This document shows positions 59,534 through 64,000 of a DNA stretch of 64,000 bases, piece after piece (positions within the stretch are counted from its first letter, which is position 1; every line of letters starts with the position of its first letter). Location: NCBI RefSeq assembly GCF_000691505.1, contig NZ_JMIP02000015.1, positions 235,793 to 299,792 of the forward strand. Reading direction: 5' to 3'. Source of the stretch: Halostagnicola sp. A56. Lineage in GTDB: Archaea; Halobacteriota; Halobacteria; Halobacteriales; Natrialbaceae. Below the pieces are notes generated by a model. It searched no databases. It was given only the letters and a program-made list of their open reading frames with translations, and was not told where the DNA came from. Made by a program: the position numbers and the translations under genes.

Positions 59534-60328
59534 AACGTCGGCGACACGCTCAAGCAAGTTCCTCCAATTCCTGTAGGAATCGCATCTGACGATCAGGAGC
59601 GGTGGATCAGTGAGATCTCTGATTCGTTCGATGACTACGGCGTAGATACACAACAGACCGACGAAGCAAGCCAAATTCTTCGTGACGCCGACTATTCGGA
59701 GGAAGACGGTACGTGGGTCGACAGCGATGGAAATACGGTCGAACTCCCTGTAACCGTTCCCTCCGGGTGGAGCGACTGGGTCACCGCAACGCAGACGATC
59801 GTCGATCAGCTCAATGACTTCGGATTCGAGTCAGAGGTTGACTCTCGAAACTTCAGTGCTCTAAACGGTACGGCATGGCCGAACGGAGACTTCGTACTGT
59901 CTGCTGGGGGATGGCTTCCCGGTGGTGGTCGTGCGGCCTACCCGTATTTCTCACTCCACCATATGATGCTTGAACACTATCGGAACTTTACGTACAACTA
60001 TGGCCCCGCAAACTCGAATCGCGGCGGGAGTAACGACGATGTCACAGTTCCATCTCGAACCGGATCAGGAACGATGACCGTCAACCCAAGTGATCGGCTC
60101 TCAGTGTTGTCCGAGACAGCCGACGAAGAGCTGATCCAAGAGATAATCAACGAACAGGCTTGGGTGACGAACGTGGACTTACCAATGATCCCCGTCATGG
60201 AGAAACAAGAGCAGACTTTCCTCGCTACCGACCAATGGAGCGTCCCCGAACAGGGTGCCGAAATTTCGCAGGTGAGGTGGGCAAACGCGTGGTTAATTCG
60301 CCAGGGTGAACTGCAGTACAATGGGTGA
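59534..60328 (+). pseudogene. Family 5 extracellular solute-binding protein, 5'-truncated
   Basis: An open frame from just after TAA 59531 gives about 264 residues matching the C-terminal half of dipeptide-type binding proteins: VPPIPVGIASDDQERWISEI at the start, then VPSGWSDWVTATQTIVDQLN, HYRNFTYNYGPANSN and QWSVPEQGAEISQVRWANAW at the end. There is no start codon at the break, no lipoprotein signal and no N-terminal lobe. It should be the substrate receptor of the permease genes that follow, so this transporter has lost its receptor here. The start at ATG 59963 would keep even less. Confidence 0.8.
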
Positions 60329-60397
60329 GATCACACTACGAGCGGCCGAAAAGATATAACCAAAACACTTATTTAATACAATACCACATCACAGTCC

Positions 60398-61396
60398 ATG
60401 AATAATTATTATCTCAAACGAACCGGACGTGCAGTACTCACTCTGTGGGTTACTGTGACAGTTACGTTCGGATTGATCCGGGCTATCCCCGGCGGGCCAC
60501 TAGAGATGCTCAGAGCACGCCTTGTCCGCCAGGGTGTCGACCCATCGCGTATCGACGCTATCATCCAATCTCGCCAGGAAGAGAGTCAACCTATCTACGT
60601 CGAGTATTACGAGTACATGTCGTCGCTCCTATCCGGTAATCTGGGTGAGTCGTTCTATTTCAGGGAACCAGTCTCTAATATCATCACTGACGCGCTCCCG
60701 TGGACAGTGTTCGTCATGGTAACCGCGACGATTATCCTCTTCGCGATCGCCATTGTTTGGGGCGCTATTATCGCGTACAAGGAAGGATCCACGTTTGACA
60801 CGGTCTCGAGCGGGCTGTCCATCCTGATGTCGTCTATTCCGTTTTACGTCCTCGGGATCCTGTTCGTCGTCGTGTTCTCGTATCGGTTCGGCGTCTTCCC
60901 AGCGCGGTACCGAACAAGTCCAGGGGTGACCGCCAGCTTGTCGATCCCGTTCGTCGGAAACGTACTGTACCACGCAGCGCTACCGATCGCATCGATCGTG
61001 ATAACACAGGTTGGCCTCCAGACGCTGGCGATGCGGGGCAACAGTATACAAGTTCTCGGCGAGGACTTCGTCCGGGTCGCCCGATTGAGAGGACTTCCCG
61101 ACCGACGGATCGCCGTTAGGTATGTCGGACGGAACGCGATTCTCCCGATGTACACCGGGTTTTTGACCCTTATTGGCTTCAATCTCGGTGGATCCGTGAT
61201 CCTCGAGGAGATTTTCACGTACACCGGGATTGGATACTACATGTTTGAAGCGCTCATCAATCGAGATTATCCACTAATGATGGGTATCTTTCTCGTTATC
61301 ACGACCGCACTTGTATTGTCAGTGTACATCGCCGACCTGACGTACGGGCTTGTTGACCCCCGCGTCAAATCGGGTGATTCCAGTGAAGCCTACTGA
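60398..61396 (+). CDS. Dipeptide/oligopeptide ABC transporter permease (DppB type)
   Basis: A 332-residue permease with six membrane helices. N-terminal YYLKRTGRAVLTLWVTVTVT and a periplasmic loop are typical of DppB. The ATPase-contact EAA-like loop is EDFVRVARLRGLPDRRIAVR near 225. It has its own promoter (cttatttaa, 60366-60374, about 27 bp before ATG 60398), so it may be expressed although the receptor gene is broken. Codon use is more AT-rich than core genes. Followed by the DppC partner with overlap. Confidence 0.9.
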   Translation: MNNYYLKRTGRAVLTLWVTVTVTFGLIRAIPGGPLEMLRARLVRQGVDPSRIDAIIQSRQEESQPIYVEYYEYMSSLLSGNLGESFYFREPVSNIITDALPWTVFVMVTATIILFAIAIVWGAIIAYKEGSTFDTVSSGLSILMSSIPFYVLGILFVVVFSYRFGVFPARYRTSPGVTASLSIPFVGNVLYHAALPIASIVITQVGLQTLAMRGNSIQVLGEDFVRVARLRGLPDRRIAVRYVGRNAILPMYTGFLTLIGFNLGGSVILEEIFTYTGIGYYMFEALINRDYPLMMGIFLVITTALVLSVYIADLTYGLVDPRVKSGDSSEAY

Positions 61397-62414
61397 ATCG
61401 GAAACCGGGACGGAAGAAGAATTCTCGTTCGGAACCACCCAATCCGATGTCGAAGTCACAACGGCGGACCGGCTGCGTAACTTCTACCGGGAGTTCATCT
61501 ACAAGCCAGGGCTCGTCGCATGGGAAGATAACAGAACACGCATCGGTGCGACCATCTTGGCCGTGTACGTCTTCATCGGCACCGTCGGCACATGGTTCTA
61601 CCGGGCGCCGACTACGAATCAGTCCGAACGTAGCATCCAGCCGTTCCAAACTATGGAGGCTCCGCTCGGGACAACCAGTTCCGGAGAGGATGTTCTGGCC
61701 ATGGCAATTCACGCAACGCCCGAGATGCTCATAATGATCCTGTCAGGCGGAATCTTTGCAACGGGGCTCGCGGTCCTAATCGGCACTGTTGCAGGATACA
61801 AGGGTGGGACGACTGACCGCATCCTGACAACGTTCTCTGATGTTGCGATGTCGATACCCGGACTCCCACTTATCATGGTGCTAGCGGTCGTCGTATCGCC
61901 AGAACGTGCCGTCGTAATTGGTATCCTTATCACGATCAACTACTGGGCGGGACTCGCTCGCTCCATCCGATCGCAAGTTCTGACGATCCGCGAACACTCC
62001 TACGTAGAGGCATCCCGGACGATGGGTGTGAGTACGCCACGGATCCTGATCAAAGATGTCATCCCAAACATTATGCCGTACGTGCTCGTCAACTTCGCGA
62101 ACGCCGCGCGGTACGTCGTCTTCGCATCGGTTGGACTGTACTACCTGGGAATCCTCCCCACATCGGTCGCTAACTGGGGGATACAACTAGACAACGCGTA
62201 TAGCCAGGCTGGCGCGCTCAGCGGCGGCGGAACAATGTATCAGCTCGTCGTCCCCATGATTGCAATCATGTTCCTTGCACTCGGTCTCATTCTGCTCGCG
62301 CAGGGGATGGACCGAGTCTTCAATCCTCGCGTTCGGACCCGTCTTGCCGGCGAGTCTAGAGGAGAGGCTGAAGACGACGAAGACAATGCTGCGCCAACAG
62401 AGGTGATGACCTGA
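61383..62414 (+). CDS. Dipeptide/oligopeptide ABC transporter permease (DppC type)
   Basis: A 343-residue permease partner. An acidic N-terminus leads to the first helix (GATILAVYVFIGTVGTWFY near 60) and DppC-type binding-protein-dependent domain with ETSVEASRTMG-like loop (HSYVEASRTMGVSTPRILIK near 213). The start is uncertain: GTG 61383, overlapping the DppB stop by 14 bp, is favoured; GTG 61374 is possible. The stop overlaps the next ATG by one base (TGATG). Confidence 0.87.
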   Translation: MKPTESETGTEEEFSFGTTQSDVEVTTADRLRNFYREFIYKPGLVAWEDNRTRIGATILAVYVFIGTVGTWFYRAPTTNQSERSIQPFQTMEAPLGTTSSGEDVLAMAIHATPEMLIMILSGGIFATGLAVLIGTVAGYKGGTTDRILTTFSDVAMSIPGLPLIMVLAVVVSPERAVVIGILITINYWAGLARSIRSQVLTIREHSYVEASRTMGVSTPRILIKDVIPNIMPYVLVNFANAARYVVFASVGLYYLGILPTSVANWGIQLDNAYSQAGALSGGGTMYQLVVPMIAIMFLALGLILLAQGMDRVFNPRVRTRLAGESRGEAEDDEDNAAPTEVMT

Positions 62415-63487
62415 TGGCAATCGACCAGACGACCGAAGAACAAGTGTACAGTACTGACGACCCGATCGTCACGATCCGTGATTCGGCTGTGACTTACGAC
62501 GAGGGTAAGTCATATGTCCTCGATCACGTCTCTCTCGACCTCGAGCGCGGCGAAATACTCGGAATCGTCGGGGAGAGCGGATCGGGTAAATCGATGCTCG
62601 CCTCGTCGTTACTCGACGCGATTCCCTCCCCCGGTCGCCTGACAGGAGAGATTACCTACCGCCCGGATGGCGAGGAACCGATCAACGTGCTTGAGCTAGA
62701 CAAAGACGAGCGACGGTCGCTTCGGTGGGAAGATATATCGATGGTGTTCCAGGGGGCGATGAACTCGTTCAACCCGACGATGGACCTCAGAACGCACTTC
62801 GAGGAGACACTACAGGCACACGACGCTGATATAGAGGCGGGCATCGAACGAGCCGAGGAACTGCTCGAGGATCTGTATCTTGAACCAAACCGAGTCCTCG
62901 ACTCCTATCCGCACGAGCTGAGCGGCGGCATGCAACAGCGGGCCTTGATCGCGCTTAGCCTCGTCCTCGAACCAGACGTGTTGGTGATGGACGAACCGAC
63001 GGCCGCACTCGACCTCTTAATGCAGCGGTCCATTCTGATGTTGCTGTCGAACCTGCAAGAGAAGTACAACCTCACAATGGTGTTTATCACGCACGACCTT
63101 CCGCTGGTCGCCGCTCTGGCCGATCGGATGGCCATCATGTACGCGTTCAGGCTCGTTGAAATCGGTGAGACACGCGATATCGTGGAGAACGCAGCCCATC
63201 CCTATACGCGTGCGCTACTCAATTCAACGCCGAACCTCGACGCACCGCTATCGGAAATGCAACCAATCGAAGGACAGAGTCCCGCTCCGATCAACATGCC
63301 GTCAGGCTGTGCCTATCACCCGCGCTGTCCGCTCGCGACTGAGGAGTGTCGAACAACAGTTCCCGACTATCACAATGTCGACACCGAGCACGGGTCTGCC
63401 TGCTACCACTGGGAAGAGTCGTACGATGAGGTGCCGCTCGTCTACGAAAATTCATTGGACGGCACTACAGGAGGTGAAAACCAATGA
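62414..63487 (+). CDS. Oligopeptide ABC transporter ATPase (DppD type)
   Basis: A 357-residue ATPase with Walker A GIVGESGSGKSMLAS near 53, Q-loop DISMVFQGAMNSFNP near 107, signature HELSGGMQQRALIAL near 165, Walker B VLVMDEPTAALD near 190 and H-loop FITHD. The C-terminal oligo_HPY part has CAYHPRCPLATEEC near 297 (possible Fe-S or Zn cysteines). All motifs are intact, in contrast to the genes at both operon ends. Confidence 0.93.
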   Translation: MAIDQTTEEQVYSTDDPIVTIRDSAVTYDEGKSYVLDHVSLDLERGEILGIVGESGSGKSMLASSLLDAIPSPGRLTGEITYRPDGEEPINVLELDKDERRSLRWEDISMVFQGAMNSFNPTMDLRTHFEETLQAHDADIEAGIERAEELLEDLYLEPNRVLDSYPHELSGGMQQRALIALSLVLEPDVLVMDEPTAALDLLMQRSILMLLSNLQEKYNLTMVFITHDLPLVAALADRMAIMYAFRLVEIGETRDIVENAAHPYTRALLNSTPNLDAPLSEMQPIEGQSPAPINMPSGCAYHPRCPLATEECRTTVPDYHNVDTEHGSACYHWEESYDEVPLVYENSLDGTTGGENQ

Positions 63488-64000
63488 GTACCGAACCGCT
63501 CATCTCGCTCGAGGATGTTGAGGTTCACTTCACCAACGAGAGTCTACTAGACTTCGGGGATGTCGAAACGGTTCGCGCCGTCGACGGTGTGTCGCTCGAC
63601 GTTGAGGAGAACGATGTCGTCTCGCTCGTCGGAGAGAGTGGGTGTGGAAAAACGACGCTCGGGAAAACGGCGATCGGCCTCCAACGGCCTACTGGCGGAT
63701 CGGTAAAGTACCGGGGCGAGGACATATGGGCAATCCGCGACGGTGACATAGATACTGATACGGAGTGGGATGACATTCGAACGTCGCTACAAATTATCCA
63801 CCAAGATCCCGGTGCTTCGCTCAATCCAAATCGGCGGATCATCTCTATCCTATCCGAACCGCTACGACAAGTCAATCCAGAACTGAGTCGAGGGGAAAAG
63901 CGAAGCCGAATCTACTCGCTGCTGGAGCGAGTCGGAATGAATCGACTCATCGAGAAAAGTACGTCAAAACAGCTTGACGCATTGTATTATCGAACCACAC
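63484..64000 (+). CDS. Oligopeptide ABC transporter ATPase (DppF type), cut by window edge
   Basis: 172 residues are visible. ATG 63484 overlaps the previous stop (ATGA). Walker A VSLVGESGCGKTTLGK is near 55 and the Q-loop LQIIHQDPGASLNPNRRI near 104. Up to LLERVGMN (about 63940) it fits DppF. Then it reads RLIEKSTSKQLDALYYRTT, where the family should show a short linker, YPHxLSGGQ and Walker B. The frame remains open to the window end, so a fusion to other DNA (insertion or rearrangement) near 63940 is likely. Without the signature motif it would be inactive. Confidence 0.82.
   Translation, partial: MSTEPLISLEDVEVHFTNESLLDFGDVETVRAVDGVSLDVEENDVVSLVGESGCGKTTLGKTAIGLQRPTGGSVKYRGEDIWAIRDGDIDTDTEWDDIRTSLQIIHQDPGASLNPNRRIISILSEPLRQVNPELSRGEKRSRIYSLLERVGMNRLIEKSTSKQLDALYYRTT

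Overview
The window is chromosomal DNA from a haloarchaeon, probably of the Natrialbales type (inference from gene content and style; the species is not identifiable by eye). The signs are high GC with strongly acidic proteins, TATA boxes about 25-30 bp before start codons with little or no 5' leader, three TFB-type general transcription factor genes, CCT-type thermosome and LonB genes, archaeal CoaD and NMNAT, and the haloarchaeal ADH-synthase / dehydroquinate synthase II route to aromatic amino acids. Gene density is high and most of positions 1-56000 looks like stable core chromosome.

Layout. 1-8 kb: malic enzyme (cut by the window edge), CoaD, a one-repeat mini-TFB, tRNA-Leu(UAG) followed by two further copies of its 3' end, an aldo/keto reductase, the diadenylate cyclase dacZ directly followed by an MscS-like channel, and a uridine-phosphorylase-like gene sharing one TATA element with a DUF488-like gene. 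8-15 kb: membrane protein, cytidine deaminase, sugar-phosphate mutase, a proteasome beta-alpha pair whose beta gene is frameshifted, a zinc-ribbon wHTH regulator and a MaoC/PhaJ-like hydratase. 15-21 kb: HalOD1 protein, ABC-2 exporter pair, a decayed gene remnant, alpha/beta hydrolase, and the meaB plus methylmalonyl-CoA mutase small-subunit operon. 21-32 kb: HD hydrolase, TFB, wHTH, frameshifted epimerase, membrane DHH phosphoesterase, MFS transporter, GpgS-like glycosyltransferase, Nudix, FAD oxidoreductase, Hsp20. 32-44 kb: cobalamin/radical-SAM/HhH protein, TRAM protein, small regulators, methyltransferase, glycosyltransferase, amidohydrolase, a CCT3-like thermosome subunit, SAM hydrolase and NMNAT. 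44-56 kb: lonB plus a CPBP membrane protease, a cysteine-less MGMT-like protein, trpCBA plus ADH synthase, SprT-like, HAD, and dehydroquinate synthase II.

56-64 kb is different. A perfect 483-bp direct repeat flanks a second full TFB gene. Right of the second repeat copy (58122 on) base composition becomes visibly more AT-rich and genes are broken: an ester-cyclase gene with an in-frame TAG, a Bat-type regulator, a string of hairpins, a solute-binding protein without its N-terminus, and a dipeptide-type ABC transporter (two permeases, two ATPases) whose last ATPase departs from the family just before the window ends. I read this as a decaying accessory island joined to the core next to the duplication.

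The most interesting observations are: (1) the dacZ-mscS pair plus a membrane DHH phosphoesterase 19 kb away, a candidate c-di-AMP/osmotic circuit; (2) TGTACA boxes, the known TrpY target in methanogens, overlapping the trpCBA promoter; (3) serial tRNA-Leu 3'-end repeats marking an integration site; (4) the 483-bp duplication around tfb; (5) two apparent one-base deletions (psmB, epimerase) that need raw-read checking. I did not find a CRISPR array, a complete insertion sequence or an obvious defence system. All calls rest on reading the sequence by eye; no database search was run.
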